64,000 nucleotides of DNA, from positions 248,001 to 312,000 of the forward strand of contig DYJI01000001.1 in the NCBI GenBank assembly GCA_020723185.1, given 5' to 3'. Source of the DNA: Sideroxydans lithotrophicus. Lineage in GTDB: Bacteria > Pseudomonadota > Gammaproteobacteria > Burkholderiales > Gallionellaceae. A program made the position numbers and the translations under genes. Shown here piece by piece: positions 19,050 through 29,928 of the stretch. Numbering within the stretch: position 1 is the stretch's first letter; every line of letters begins with the position of its first letter. Under the pieces are notes generated by a model. The model was not told the DNA's origin and did not search any database. It saw nothing but the letters and a program-made list of their open reading frames with translations.

Positions 19050-21178
19050 AGTACCTGGTCCTGTTCTCCAGCATCATCGGGGTCATCCTGCTCTATTTGT
19101 TGTCCACTGCGAGCGGGAACACGGATCTGTATGCAGCCAACTACTTCACCCTGCTGCTATTGACGGGAACACTGGCGTTCGGACTCCTTGTGCAGGTGGT
19201 CTATCAGTTCTGGCAACTGAAGAACAAGCTGCGCGACCAGGTGTACGGTGCCAGGCTTACTTTGCGTCTGGCGATGTTCTTTTCGTTGATAGCCGTATTG
19301 CCGGGCATGCTGGTCTATGCGGTATCAGTACAGTTCCTGGGCAAGAGCATCGAATCATGGTTCGATGTGCGCGTCGAGAAGGCATTGGAGGGCGGCCTGA
19401 ATCTCGCACGCAGTACCTTGCAGAACGGGCTGGATGAATTGGGAAGGAAAGGCCAGTTCGTGGCATTGATCCTTGCGGACCAATCTCCGGAGCGGCATGG
19501 TGAAACCCTGGCCCGCTTCGTATCCGAAGGCGGTACCCAGGAGGCGGCAGTATTCGACAATGGCGGAAGGCTTTCCGCATATGCCAGCAGCAGGAATGTC
19601 GAACGCATAGAGTCTCCCACCCCCGACATGCTGCGTGAAGTGTGGAAAGCAGGCCGATATAGCCAGGCGGATGCCTTGCCGGATGGCCGATTGGTTTTGA
19701 GGGTCATCGTACCTATCCGTTCGATGGATAACGCGCGGCGTGTATTGCAATTCGCGCAACCTGTGGCAGAACGGCTGGCCGCAGATGCGGAGACGGTTCA
19801 GGGTGTCTATGGCGATTATCAGCAGTTGAGCCTGTCCAGGGTAGGGCTCAAACGACTGTATGGCATCACACTGACACTTTCACTGTTGATCGTTCTGCTG
19901 AGTGCGATTTCGGCAGCGTTCTACTTGAGCGCAAAACTGAGCGCGCCGCTGGCGGCTTTGGCCGAGGGGACAAGAGCCGTGGCGAAAGGGGATTTCAGCA
20001 GCAGTTATCCGGTGCAGAGCAACGATGAGCTAGGCGGATTGACAGCGCTGTTCAACCAGATGACTTCGCAACTGTCGGCGGCGAAGACCCTGGGTGAACA
20101 GCAACAGCAGCAAGTTGCCGATGCAAAGGCACACTTGGAAAGCGTCCTGGGTCACTTGTCGTCCGGCGTGCTGGTTCTGGATGAACATTTGATGCTGCGC
20201 TCGGCCAATGCCAGCGCTGGGCAGATACTCGGCTTGCCGGCTGCAGAGATGCATGGGAAGAACATCCTGAGTCTGGCCGAAGAGCATGGCCTGCTAAAAC
20301 CGTTCTTGCTTGCTATCGAACAAGGCATCGCGTCGAGTCCGCAGCAAGTGTGGCAGCGCCAGATCGAGCGTATGAGCAAGGATGGCGATCAGGTGCTGCT
20401 GTTGCGCGGAACGCGGTTGGCAGGAGACGCAAACAGGGGCTATGTCATGGTGTTCGACGACATCACCCATCTGCGGCAGGCCGAGCGTCAAGCTGCATGG
20501 GGCGAGGTCGCCCGACGCCTCGCACATGAGATCAAGAACCCGCTGACACCGATCCAGCTCTCGGCAGAACGCCTGCAACATAAACTTGCAGATCGACTCG
20601 ATGAGAAAGATGCACAACTGCTCCTGCGTGCAACGCAGACCATAGTCAGCCAGGTAGCCGCGATGAAGAACATGGTCTCAGACTTTGCCGATTACGCTCG
20701 CGCACCGGCCGCGCGTCTGACACCGCTGGACCTGCACCAGTTGCTGAACGAGATACTGGGTTTGTATGAAGCGAACAGCAGCCCTATCCAAGTCAAACTG
20801 GAGGCCCGTCAAACCATGATCAATGGCGACGCGACGCGCTTGCGACAGGTGGTACACAACCTGTTGCAGAATGCGCACGATGCATTGCAGCAGGTGCAAG
20901 ACAGGCTGATCACCCTGTCCACCGCAGACGAGAAGAACGGCATGCTCAGATTGTCAGTGGAAGACAACGGAAGCGGTTTTCCGGAGCAGTTCCTCGCGAA
21001 GGCATTCGAACCTTACACAACGACCAAAGCCAGGGGGACGGGGCTGGGGTTGCCCATAGTAAAGAAGATCGTGGAAGAACACGGCGGCAGCATCAACATT
21101 CAGAACAGGCCACAGGGCGGAACGTGCGTAAACATCTTGTTGCCGGTGCTGGAAAAAAAGACTGGGAGAGTGGTATGA
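19046..21178 (+). CDS. ntrY: NtrY-like membrane sensor histidine kinase
   Basis: A 710-residue kinase. Three transmembrane helices lie within about residues 1-105 and a fourth near 270-295, with a periplasmic part between them; then HAMP (SAPLAALAEGTRAVAKGDF), a PAS domain (about 365-470), the HisKA phosphoacceptor ARRLAHEIKNPLTPIQLSAE with H494, and HATPase_c (QNAHDAL, VEDNGSGFP, GTGLGLPIVKKIVEEHGG). This layout is that of NtrY of the NtrY/NtrX family, linked to nitrogen or redox control in other bacteria. The cognate regulator follows, overlapping by 4 bp. What it senses cannot be told from sequence. Confidence 0.92.
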   Translation: MKYLVLFSSIIGVILLYLLSTASGNTDLYAANYFTLLLLTGTLAFGLLVQVVYQFWQLKNKLRDQVYGARLTLRLAMFFSLIAVLPGMLVYAVSVQFLGKSIESWFDVRVEKALEGGLNLARSTLQNGLDELGRKGQFVALILADQSPERHGETLARFVSEGGTQEAAVFDNGGRLSAYASSRNVERIESPTPDMLREVWKAGRYSQADALPDGRLVLRVIVPIRSMDNARRVLQFAQPVAERLAADAETVQGVYGDYQQLSLSRVGLKRLYGITLTLSLLIVLLSAISAAFYLSAKLSAPLAALAEGTRAVAKGDFSSSYPVQSNDELGGLTALFNQMTSQLSAAKTLGEQQQQQVADAKAHLESVLGHLSSGVLVLDEHLMLRSANASAGQILGLPAAEMHGKNILSLAEEHGLLKPFLLAIEQGIASSPQQVWQRQIERMSKDGDQVLLLRGTRLAGDANRGYVMVFDDITHLRQAERQAAWGEVARRLAHEIKNPLTPIQLSAERLQHKLADRLDEKDAQLLLRATQTIVSQVAAMKNMVSDFADYARAPAARLTPLDLHQLLNEILGLYEANSSPIQVKLEARQTMINGDATRLRQVVHNLLQNAHDALQQVQDRLITLSTADEKNGMLRLSVEDNGSGFPEQFLAKAFEPYTTTKARGTGLGLPIVKKIVEEHGGSINIQNRPQGGTCVNILLPVLEKKTGRVV

Positions 21179-21801
21179 CAAGCAAGACCATCATGATCGT
21201 GGACGACGAGGCAGGCATACGCGAGCTGCTATCCGAAATCCTTTACGACGAGGGCTATGGGGTGCTATTGGCCGAGAACGCGCAAGAAGCGCGCAAGCTG
21301 ATCGAACAGGGGCCCGATGTCGTGCTGCTGGATATCTGGATGCCCGACACGGACGGCCTCACTCTGCTCAAGGAATGGGTGGCACAGGAACGACTGACGA
21401 TGCCGGTCATCATGATGTCGGGGCACGGCACCATAGAGACCGCCCTGGAAGCGACCCGCATCGGTGCGGTGGATTTCCTGGAAAAACCCATCGCCCTGAA
21501 AAAGCTGCTGGCGACGATCGCACAGACTTTGAAGCCGCAACAAGCCATGGCCGACAAATCCGGGAGCAAGCTGGAATCACAAGACGGCAAACGAGATGGC
21601 AACGTGAAACTGGAATTACCACTGGATCTGCCGTTCCGGGAGGCGCGCGAACATTTCGATACGGCCTATCTCAACTATCATCTTGAAATGGCCAAGGGGA
21701 ATATTGCCAGTCTTGCGGATAAAATCGGCCTGGAGCGTACGCATTTGTACCGAAAACTCAAGCAATTGGGCATAAAACCGCCCAAAAAGAACGGGGGCTG
21801 A
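21175..21801 (+). CDS. NtrX-like response regulator lacking the AAA+ domain
   Basis: A 208-residue regulator: receiver domain at 1-120 (IMIVDDEAGIRELL, phosphoacceptor D53 in VLLDIWMPDTDG, and MSGHG, FLEKP), a linker of about 30 residues, and a C-terminal Fis-type helix-turn-helix (FREAREHFDTAYLNYHLEMAKGNIASLADKIGLERTHLYRKLK). The C-terminal part closely resembles the end of NtrX, yet the roughly 240-residue sigma-54-activating AAA+ domain that NtrX has in the middle is absent. It therefore cannot activate sigma-54 polymerase in the NtrC manner and probably acts as a simple DNA-binding regulator. ATG at 21175 overlaps the kinase stop. Confidence 0.9.
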   Translation: MTSKTIMIVDDEAGIRELLSEILYDEGYGVLLAENAQEARKLIEQGPDVVLLDIWMPDTDGLTLLKEWVAQERLTMPVIMMSGHGTIETALEATRIGAVDFLEKPIALKKLLATIAQTLKPQQAMADKSGSKLESQDGKRDGNVKLELPLDLPFREAREHFDTAYLNYHLEMAKGNIASLADKIGLERTHLYRKLKQLGIKPPKKNGG

Positions 21802-21843
21802 AGCAAAAGCTATTCCCAATCAACAGCCAGGGGCATTGTCGAG

Positions 21844-21873
21844 TTGCTCAGGCAATGGGCGCTGAGGCATAAT
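21844..21873 (+). promoter_or_regulatory. Possible promoter of tkt
   Basis: TTGCTC (21844-21849) and CATAAT (21868-21873) are spaced by 18 bp in the 136-bp gap before tkt. The match is moderate. It would give a leader of about 58 nt. No CbbR-type dyad was noticed here. Confidence 0.4.
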
Positions 21874-21937
21874 CGCCCTTCTTTAATGTAGTGTCTCGTG
21901 CTTAATCGCCACAAAGTCTTTTCGGAGGAGAACGGAA

Positions 21938-23950
21938 ATGTCAGCAACACGCAGTGTAACGCCACCAAAATATAACGACATCACAGGTGCGATCCGCATG
22001 CTGGCGGTGGATGCAGTGCAGAAGGCAAATTCCGGCCACCCGGGCGCGCCGATGGGCATGGCAGAGATCGCCGACGTATTGTGGAACCACCATCTTCGTC
22101 ACAACCCCGCAAATCCGAAATGGCCGAATCGTGACCGCTTCATACTGTCCAACGGTCACGGCTCCATGCTCATCTATGCATTGCTGCACCTGTCCGGTTA
22201 CGACCTGCCGATCGAAGAACTGAAGCGCTTCCGCCAGATGCACTCCAGGACCCCGGGTCACCCCGAGTACGGTTACACCCCCGGCGTCGAGACCACCGGC
22301 GGTCCGCTGGGCCAGGGCATCACCAATGCCGTGGGTATGGCGATGGCCGAAAAGCTGCTGGCAGCCGAATTCAACAAGCCGGGTCACGAGATCGTCGATC
22401 ACCGCACCTATGTGTTCCTCGGTGACGGATGCATGATGGAAGGCATCTCCCATGAAGCCTGTGCGCTGGCCGGTACTTGGGGCCTGGGCAAGCTGACCGC
22501 GTTCTGGGACGACAACAACATCTCCATCGACGGCCACATCGACGGCTGGTATACCGACGACACCGCCAAGCGTTTCGAAGCCTATGGCTGGCACGTCATC
22601 GCCGACGTGCAGGGGCACGATTCCGAAGCGATCGACGCTGCCATCAAGGCCGCGCATGCTGTGACCGACAAGCCGACCTTGATCTGCTGCAAGACCGTCA
22701 TCGGCGCTGGTTCCCCTAACAAGCAAGGTACCCACGATGTGCACGGCGCGGCACTGGGCGATGCGGAAGTTCAAGCGACCCGCGAGCACATCGGCTGGAA
22801 GTATCCCCCGTTCGAGATCCCTGCTCACGTGTACGAGGCATGGGATGCCCGTACCAAGGGCGAAGGGCTGGAGAAGTTGTGGAACAACAAGTTCGCTGAA
22901 TACAAGAAAGCGTTCCCCAAGGAAGCAGCCGAGTTCGAGCGCCGCATCAAGGGCGACCTGCCGGCCAACTGGGCCGAGCATGTGGCCAAGGCCATCGAGG
23001 CGGTGAATGCAAAGGGCGAGACCATCGCTACCCGCAAGGCTTCGCAGAACGCGATCAATGCGCTGCAACCGGCACTGCCCGAGTTCCTCGGCGGTTCCGC
23101 CGACCTGACCGGTTCCAACCTGACCAACTGGACGGGTGCGCACCACGTTTCCGGCAAGAAGCCCGGCAACTACATCAGCTACGGCGTGCGCGAATTCGGT
23201 ATGGCGCACATCATGAACGGCATGGCCCTGCACGGCGGTTTCCTGCCGTTCGGTGGCACCTTCCTGATGTTCTCGGAATATGCGCGCAACGCGTTGCGCA
23301 TGTCCGCGCTGATGAAGCAGCGCGTGATCTATGTGTTCACCCATGACTCCATCGGTCTGGGCGAAGACGGCCCGACGCACCAGCCGGTCGAGCAGACCGC
23401 CACACTGCGCTATATTCCCAACATGGAAGTCTGGCGTCCGTGCGACACCGTGGAATCCATGGTGGCTTGGGCTTGTGCGGTCGAGCGTCGCGACGGCCCG
23501 TCCAGCCTGATCTTCAGCCGCCAGAACCTGGCGTTCCAGAAGCGCGATGCGGCGCAGATCGCTGCTATCCGCAAGGGTGCATATGTGCTGTCCGAAGCAG
23601 CTGGTGGCAAGCCGCAAGCGGTGATCATCGCCACCGGCTCCGAAGTGTCACTGGCATTGAGCGCACAAACAGCGCTGGCCGCTGAAGGTATCAACGTGCG
23701 CGTGGTGTCGATGCCGTCGACCAACGTGTTCGACAAGCAGGATCAGGCCTACAAGGACAGCGTGTTGCCCAAGGGCATCAAGCGCGTGGCGGTGGAAGCC
23801 GGCGTCACCGGCGGCTGGTACAAGTATGTACTGGACGGCGCAGTGGTCGGTATGGACACCTTCGGTGAATCCGCTCCGGCACCGGAACTGTTCAAGCACT
23901 TCGGCTTCACTACCGAGAACGTGGTCAAGGCCGTGAAGTCGGTACTGTAA
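21938..23950 (+). CDS. tkt: Transketolase
   Basis: A thiamine-diphosphate enzyme that moves two-carbon units in the Calvin cycle and pentose phosphate pathway. The 670-residue protein shows [27 protein letters not shown], the ThDP/Mg motif [13 protein letters not shown]...[10 protein letters not shown], and in the second half [19 protein letters not shown]. It starts at ATG 21938 after GGAGGAG, a strong ribosome site. It heads the run tkt-gap-pgk-pyk-fba, whose position beside cbbR and cbbM argues for a main role in regenerating ribulose bisphosphate. Confidence 0.97.
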   Translation: MSATRSVTPPKYNDITGAIRMLAVDAVQKANSGHPGAPMGMAEIADVLWNHHLRHNPANPKWPNRDRFILSNGHGSMLIYALLHLSGYDLPIEELKRFRQMHSRTPGHPEYGYTPGVETTGGPLGQGITNAVGMAMAEKLLAAEFNKPGHEIVDHRTYVFLGDGCMMEGISHEACALAGTWGLGKLTAFWDDNNISIDGHIDGWYTDDTAKRFEAYGWHVIADVQGHDSEAIDAAIKAAHAVTDKPTLICCKTVIGAGSPNKQGTHDVHGAALGDAEVQATREHIGWKYPPFEIPAHVYEAWDARTKGEGLEKLWNNKFAEYKKAFPKEAAEFERRIKGDLPANWAEHVAKAIEAVNAKGETIATRKASQNAINALQPALPEFLGGSADLTGSNLTNWTGAHHVSGKKPGNYISYGVREFGMAHIMNGMALHGGFLPFGGTFLMFSEYARNALRMSALMKQRVIYVFTHDSIGLGEDGPTHQPVEQTATLRYIPNMEVWRPCDTVESMVAWACAVERRDGPSSLIFSRQNLAFQKRDAAQIAAIRKGAYVLSEAAGGKPQAVIIATGSEVSLALSAQTALAAEGINVRVVSMPSTNVFDKQDQAYKDSVLPKGIKRVAVEAGVTGGWYKYVLDGAVVGMDTFGESAPAPELFKHFGFTTENVVKAVKSVL

Positions 23951-24988
<1,038 letters not shown>

Positions 24989-25000
24989 TCCGTACCGAAC

Positions 25001-25024
25001 AAGGGCTGGCTGGTGCCGGCCCTT
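25001..25024 (+). terminator. Hairpin between gap and pgk
   Basis: AAGGGCTGGC and GCCGGCCCTT form a 10-bp stem with one G-U pair around a TGGT loop, followed by TCTGC. There is no long T-run, so it is more likely an mRNA-processing or partial-termination element within the operon than a full terminator. Confidence 0.45.
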
Positions 25025-25056
25025 TCTGCATTCAAAGTCTGCAAGAAGGAAAAATC

Positions 25057-26238
25057 ATGTCTGTGATCAAAATGACCGACCTGGATCTGAAGGGCAAACG
25101 CGTCCTGATCCGTTCCGACCTCAACGTGCCCGTCAAGGATGGCAAGGTGACTTCCGATGCGCGTATCAGCGCATCCATGGCAACCATCAATGCCGCCTTG
25201 AAGGCCGGTGCCAAAGTGATGGTGACATCTCACCTGGGCCGTCCAGAAGAAGGCGTCTTCTCCGAAGAGAACTCGCTGAAGCCGGTGGCCGATGACATCG
25301 CAAACAAACTGGGCAAGCCAGTGCGCCTGATCCGTGACTGGATCGATGGCGGTTTCGATGTCGCAGAAGGCGAACTGGTGCTGCTGGAGAACTGCCGTTT
25401 CAACAAGGGCGAAAAGAAGAGCACTGAAGAGCTGGCAAAAAAATACGCCGCCCTGTGTGACGTGTTCGTGATGGACGCGTTCGGTACTGCTCACCGTGCC
25501 GAAGCTTCCACCCATGGCGTGGCCAAGTTCGCGCCGGTCGCTGCGGCCGGCATCCTGCTGACCGAAGAGCTGGAAGCGCTGACCAAGGCATTGCTCAACC
25601 CGGCCCGTCCGATGGTCGCTATCGTTGGCGGTTCCAAGGTCTCCACCAAGCTGACCGTGCTGGAATCCCTGTCCGAGAAATGCGAACAACTGGTGGTCGG
25701 TGGAGGTATCGCCAATACCTTCATCAAGGCGACCGGGGGCAATGTCGGCAAGTCCCTGTGCGAGGATGATCTGATCCCGACCGCACAGGCACTCATCGAA
25801 AAAATGAAACAACGCGGCGCTAACATCCCCATCGCGGTGGACGTGGTATGCGGCAAGAAATTCGATGCCAACGAGCCGGCTGTGCTGAAGGATGTGGGTG
25901 AAGTGGCCGATGACGACATGATCTTCGATATCGGCCCCAAATCCGCACAGGAATTGGCCGACATCATCATGAAGGCGGGCACCGTGGTGTGGAACGGTCC
26001 GGTCGGCGTGTTCGAGTTCGACCAGTTCGGCGCAGGCACCAAGAAGATCGCCGAAGCGATCGCCAACACCAGTGCATTCACGCTGGCTGGCGGTGGCGAC
26101 ACCATCGCTGCGATCCAGAAGTACGACATCTTCGACAAGGTGTCGTACATATCCACTGCAGGCGGTGCGTTCCTGGAATTCCTCGAAGGCAAGACCTTGC
26201 CTGCCGTGGCCATCCTGGAACAACGTGCAAAGCAGTAA
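25057..26238 (+). CDS. pgk: Phosphoglycerate kinase
   Basis: Transfers phosphate between ATP and 3-phosphoglycerate. The 393-residue protein has the N-terminal [22 protein letters not shown] and TSHLGRP substrate motifs, the mid-protein [19 protein letters not shown], and the C-terminal nucleotide site with FAL-type [10 protein letters not shown]. Length is typical. ATG at 25057 follows AAGAAGGAAAA. In this cluster it provides 1,3-bisphosphoglycerate for gap in CO2 fixation. Confidence 0.97.
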   Translation: MSVIKMTDLDLKGKRVLIRSDLNVPVKDGKVTSDARISASMATINAALKAGAKVMVTSHLGRPEEGVFSEENSLKPVADDIANKLGKPVRLIRDWIDGGFDVAEGELVLLENCRFNKGEKKSTEELAKKYAALCDVFVMDAFGTAHRAEASTHGVAKFAPVAAAGILLTEELEALTKALLNPARPMVAIVGGSKVSTKLTVLESLSEKCEQLVVGGGIANTFIKATGGNVGKSLCEDDLIPTAQALIEKMKQRGANIPIAVDVVCGKKFDANEPAVLKDVGEVADDDMIFDIGPKSAQELADIIMKAGTVVWNGPVGVFEFDQFGAGTKKIAEAIANTSAFTLAGGGDTIAAIQKYDIFDKVSYISTAGGAFLEFLEGKTLPAVAILEQRAKQ

Positions 26239-26250
26239 AACGTAACGTCA

Positions 26251-26283
26251 CCTGCATCCCCGAAGGAGAGAGAGGGATGCAGG
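26251..26283 (+). promoter_or_regulatory. Stem-loop with ribosome-binding site in its loop, before pyk
   Basis: CCTGCATCCC (26251-26260) and GGGATGCAGG (26274-26283) form a perfect 10-bp stem. The 13-nt loop CGAAGGAGAGAGA holds a strong Shine-Dalgarno sequence, and an in-frame ATG (26277-26279) lies inside the 3' arm. Folding would hide that start codon. A second in-frame ATG (26313) with its own AAGGAAA site lies downstream. The arrangement suggests translational control of pyk relative to pgk; function is inferred only from the fold. Confidence 0.55.
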
Positions 26284-26312
26284 GTAGTACGAGAGAATCG
26301 ATCAAGGAAATC

Positions 26313-27752
26313 ATGCTGCGCAGAACAAAAATAGTAGCAACCCTGGGGCCGGCGACCAATGACTTGAAGTCGTTGACCGCGATCATACGTGCCGGCGTCG
26401 ACGTCGTGCGCATGAACTTTTCGCACGGCACTGCCGAAGACCATCAGAAACGCGCCGAGATCGTGCGTGCCGCAGCTGCCACGGCGGGCCGCAAGGTCGG
26501 TATCCTCGCCGACCTGCAGGGTCCGAAGATCCGTGTGCGCAAGTTCGAGAACGACAAGATCGTGCTGAAGCCGGGCGACTCGTTCATTCTCGATGCCGCA
26601 CTGGATGGTTTGGGCAATCAGGAACGCGTGGGTCTGGATTACAAGGAACTGCCGCAGGATGTGGAGATCGGCACGGTCCTGTTGCTGAACGACGGCATGC
26701 TGGAATTCCACGTCACCGGCGTTAAAGGTGCAGAAGTTCACTGCAACGTGGTACGTGGCGGGGTTCTGTCCAACAACAAGGGCATCAACCGCAAGGGCGG
26801 CGGACTCACCGCCCCAGCGCTGACCGACAAGGACAAGGAAGACATCAAGACCGCTGCACTGATCAAGGCGGATTTCCTGGCGGTCTCCTTCCCGCGTTCG
26901 GCCGACGACATGAAGCTGGCACGCGAGCTGATGCACGCGGCGGGGGGCAAGAGCCTGCTGATCGCCAAGATCGAGCGTGCAGAGGCGATCCCAGTGCTGG
27001 GCGAGATCATCGAAGCTTCCGACGGCATCATGGTGGCGCGCGGTGATCTGGCGGTCGAGGTAGGCGATGCAGCAGTACCGGGTCTGCAGAAGAAGATGAT
27101 CAAGCTGGCGCGTGCCAAGAACCGTCTGGTCATCACTGCCACCCAGATGATGGAATCGATGATCACGAATCCAATCCCGACCCGCGCGGAGGTATCCGAT
27201 GTGGCGAACGCCGTGCTGGACGGGACGGATGCGGTGATGCTGTCAGCCGAAACCGCGGTCGGTGACTATCCGGTCGAGACGATCGAATCCATGGCACGCA
27301 TCTGTATCAATGCCGAAGGTGAGAGCGAGGAAAGCGCGGCGGATCGCAGACTGGTGACCAGCAAGTTCAGCCGTATCGACCAGTCCATCGCCATGTCCGC
27401 TCTATATGCCGCCTCGCACTTCAAGGTAAAGGCCATCGTCGCCCTGACCCAGTCGGGCTCGACGGCGCTGTGGATGTCCCGCAGCAGCGACACGACGCCC
27501 ATCTTTGCGATGACGCCGATGGAAGCGACTTTGAGCAAAGTGACGTTGTTCAGCGGCGTGCACCCGATCGCTTTCGAATCGACCTCGGACGACCACTCGG
27601 TCACCCTGCGCCAGGCAGAGGACGAGTTGCTGCGCCAGAAGATGGTGCAGGAGGGCGACCTCATCGTGATGACGGTCGGCGAAGCCATCGGTAAAGCGGG
27701 TCACACCAACACCATGAAGATCGTGCGCGTCGGCGATCATCGCAAGAGTTAA
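26313..27752 (+). CDS. pyk: Pyruvate kinase
   Basis: Converts phosphoenolpyruvate and ADP to pyruvate and ATP. The 479-residue protein has [13 protein letters not shown] at the N-terminus, [20 protein letters not shown], the catalytic [11 protein letters not shown], and [12 protein letters not shown] followed by ATQMMESMI, then a C-terminal allosteric-type domain. ATG 26313 (AAGGAAATC upstream) gives the usual family start; ATG 26277, in the stem-loop just upstream, would add 12 residues. Its place inside a Calvin-cycle run, between pgk and fba, provides a route from fixed carbon to pyruvate. Confidence 0.96.
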   Translation: MLRRTKIVATLGPATNDLKSLTAIIRAGVDVVRMNFSHGTAEDHQKRAEIVRAAAATAGRKVGILADLQGPKIRVRKFENDKIVLKPGDSFILDAALDGLGNQERVGLDYKELPQDVEIGTVLLLNDGMLEFHVTGVKGAEVHCNVVRGGVLSNNKGINRKGGGLTAPALTDKDKEDIKTAALIKADFLAVSFPRSADDMKLARELMHAAGGKSLLIAKIERAEAIPVLGEIIEASDGIMVARGDLAVEVGDAAVPGLQKKMIKLARAKNRLVITATQMMESMITNPIPTRAEVSDVANAVLDGTDAVMLSAETAVGDYPVETIESMARICINAEGESEESAADRRLVTSKFSRIDQSIAMSALYAASHFKVKAIVALTQSGSTALWMSRSSDTTPIFAMTPMEATLSKVTLFSGVHPIAFESTSDDHSVTLRQAEDELLRQKMVQEGDLIVMTVGEAIGKAGHTNTMKIVRVGDHRKS

Positions 27753-27781
27753 CGTTTCGTAATTTATCTCAGGAGGAAATA

Positions 27782-28846
27782 ATGGCACTCGTATCCCTAC
27801 GTCAACTTCTGGACCATGCAGCCGAGCACAGCTACGGCCTGCCTGCGTTCAACGTCAACAATCTGGAGCAGGTCAAGGCCATCATGGAAGCGGCTGATGA
27901 GACCAACAGCCCGGTCATCATGCAGGGTTCCGCCGGTGCGCGTAAATACGCGGGCGAGCCGTTCCTGCGTCACCTGATCGAAGCCGCAGTCGAGATGTAC
28001 CCGCACATCCCCGTCGTGATGCACCAGGACCACGGCGCATCCCCGGCAGTCTGTATCAACGCCATCAAGTCCGGCTTCTCTTCCGTGATGATGGACGGTT
28101 CGCTGATGACTGACGGCAAGACACCGTCCAGCTTCGAATACAACGTCAACGTGACCCGTCAGGTCGTCGAGATGTCCCATGCAGTCGGCGTTTCCGTGGA
28201 AGGCGAACTGGGCTGTCTGGGCTCCCTGGAGTCCGGCCACGGTGAGAAGGAAGACGGTCACGGCGCCGAAGGCGTGCTGAGCCACGACCAGTTGCTGACC
28301 GACCCGAACGAAGCCGCCGAGTTCGTCAAGGCCACCCAGGTGGACGCACTGGCTATCGCCATCGGAACCAGCCACGGCGCATACAAGTTCACCAAGCCGC
28401 CCACAGGCGACACGCTGGCAATCAGCCGCATCAAGGAGATCCATGCCCGCATCCCCAACACCCACCTGGTGATGCACGGTTCTTCTTCCGTTCCTCAAGA
28501 GTGGCTGGAGATCATCAACCAGTTCGGCGGCGCGATGCCCCAGACCTACGGCGTGCCGGTCGAAGAGATCGTCGAAGGTATCAAGCACGGCGTGCGCAAG
28601 GTGAACATCGACACCGACCTGCGTATGGCCTCTACCGGCGCGACCCGCCGTTACCTGGCGCAGAACCCCAAGGACTTCGATCCGCGCAAGTTCCTGGCCG
28701 AGACCACCAAGGCCATGAAGGCGATCTGCAAGGCACGTTACGAAGCCTTCGGTTCCGCCGGCCAGGCCGGCAAGATCAAGCCGATCGCACTGGATGCCAT
28801 GGCGATGCGTTACATCAAAGGCGAGCTGAACGCGATCGTGAAGTGA
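27782..28846 (+). CDS. fba: Class II fructose-bisphosphate aldolase
   Basis: A zinc-dependent aldolase that joins or splits triose phosphates, and in autotrophs also makes sedoheptulose 1,7-bisphosphate. The 354-residue protein has [10 protein letters not shown] with the catalytic Asp and a zinc-binding His, [15 protein letters not shown], and [11 protein letters not shown]. The [11 protein letters not shown] loop is typical of the CbbA-type class II enzymes of autotrophic proteobacteria. ATG at 27782 follows AGGAGG. It ends the plus-strand Calvin-cycle run, before a bidirectional terminator. Confidence 0.96.
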   Translation: MALVSLRQLLDHAAEHSYGLPAFNVNNLEQVKAIMEAADETNSPVIMQGSAGARKYAGEPFLRHLIEAAVEMYPHIPVVMHQDHGASPAVCINAIKSGFSSVMMDGSLMTDGKTPSSFEYNVNVTRQVVEMSHAVGVSVEGELGCLGSLESGHGEKEDGHGAEGVLSHDQLLTDPNEAAEFVKATQVDALAIAIGTSHGAYKFTKPPTGDTLAISRIKEIHARIPNTHLVMHGSSSVPQEWLEIINQFGGAMPQTYGVPVEEIVEGIKHGVRKVNIDTDLRMASTGATRRYLAQNPKDFDPRKFLAETTKAMKAICKARYEAFGSAGQAGKIKPIALDAMAMRYIKGELNAIVK

Positions 28847-28863
28847 TTTTCGCTGCAGCAAGC

Positions 28864-28897
28864 AAATAAAAAGCGGCCTCCGGGCCGCTTTTTATTT
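28864..28897. terminator. Bidirectional terminator between fba and cbbR
   Basis: A 15-bp perfect inverted repeat, AAATAAAAAGCGGCC and its complement, surrounds a TCCG loop. A-run on one side and T-run on the other make it an intrinsic terminator in both directions. It separates the converging fba and cbbR genes and overlaps the cbbR stop codon. Confidence 0.9.
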
Positions 28898-29809
28898 GTC
28901 CGCAGTCTGCATCTGTGACTGTGCGATCAGGTACCTTTCGAATTCTGTGACGGCAGTCGAAGCGCGTTTGTCCTTGCGCTGCACGATGTACCAGTGGCGC
29001 ACGATGGGAAAGCCGTCCACGTCCAGCACGACCAGGCGGCCTGTTTCAAGCTCAAGTTCGATGCCATGCCGCGAGATGATGCCGATCCCCATGCCGGCCT
29101 GGACCGACTGTTTGATCGCCTCGTTGGTGTCCATCTCCATATGCGCCGGCAACGGGAGTTTGTTGCTATCGAAGTAGCGTTCCACTACGCCGCGCGTGCC
29201 GGAGCCCAGTTCACGCAGCAGGAAGGTCTCCCTTGCAAGCTGATGCGCCTGGATATGCGTACTACCAGCCAGCGCATGCGAGGGAGCCGCGATGACCACC
29301 ATTGGATTCTGCAAGAACGGCATGGCGACCATCTCGGTCCCGGCCGGGGGTTGGCCCATGATGGCAAGGTCCGCGAGATTCTCGGCAAGCTGCTTGACCA
29401 CCGCATCACGGTTGGCCACGGAAAGCGCGACCTGTATGCCGGGATGAAGATGGATGAAGCTGGCCAGCAGCTGGGGCATGAAATAATTGGCGGTACTGAC
29501 CACAGCGATGTTCAGCTTGCCGCGTTCCATGCCTTTCATCGCATCGAAGCTGGACTCCAGCTCCTGCATCAACTGCAAAATGGTACGCGCGTAATGCATC
29601 AACTCACGCCCGGCCTCGGTCAGGAACAGGCGTTTGCCTGCTTGCTCGAACAAGGGGATTCCGATAGTCTGCTCAGCCTGCTTTATCTGCATGGATACGG
29701 CAGGCTGCGACAGGAAGAGTTCTTCCGCAGCGCGCGAATGGCTCAGGTGGCGCGAGACACTTTCAAAGACCTGAAGTTGGCGCAAGGTGAGTGGCAGCAT
29801 GATCGTCAA
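28892..29809 (-). CDS. cbbR: LysR-type regulator CbbR
   Basis: A 305-residue LysR-family regulator. The N-terminal winged helix-turn-helix reads LRQLQVFESVSRHLSHSRAAEELFLSQPAVSMQIKQAEQTIG, and the C-terminal ligand-binding domain is normal in length. Placement divergent from cbbM, with a T-N11-A style dyad in between, identifies it as the RuBisCO operon activator CbbR. CbbR proteins respond to metabolites such as RuBP, PEP, ATP or NADPH; which one applies here is unknown. Confidence 0.93.
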   Translation of the reverse strand: MTIMLPLTLRQLQVFESVSRHLSHSRAAEELFLSQPAVSMQIKQAEQTIGIPLFEQAGKRLFLTEAGRELMHYARTILQLMQELESSFDAMKGMERGKLNIAVVSTANYFMPQLLASFIHLHPGIQVALSVANRDAVVKQLAENLADLAIMGQPPAGTEMVAMPFLQNPMVVIAAPSHALAGSTHIQAHQLARETFLLRELGSGTRGVVERYFDSNKLPLPAHMEMDTNEAIKQSVQAGMGIGIISRHGIELELETGRLVVLDVDGFPIVRHWYIVQRKDKRASTAVTEFERYLIAQSQMQTADK

Positions 29810-29818
29810 AGTTTATTC

Positions 29819-29835
29819 CATAAGCATTTCTTATG
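29819..29835. promoter_or_regulatory. Probable CbbR-binding dyad in the cbbR-cbbM spacer
   Basis: CATAAG-N5-CTTATG is a perfect 6-bp dyad in the 119-bp divergent spacer, 10 bp from the cbbR start and about 94 bp from cbbM. It contains the T-N11-A pattern of LysR-type sites. It lies upstream of a TTGACT (29852-29857) that may be the cbbM -35, though no good -10 follows at standard spacing. Confidence 0.65.
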
Positions 29836-29928
29836 CTACCAATAAAAATATTTGACTGTTATTTATGATAACGAATGCGTACAGTGCGTTTCGTTGCAAG
29901 AACACTTAAACGACAAGAGGAGAAAACA

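Noticed and set aside
29852-29928. Full cbbM promoter
   Set aside because: A TTGACT is present, but no acceptable -10 hexamer is found 16-18 bp downstream, so I did not annotate a promoter beyond the CbbR dyad.
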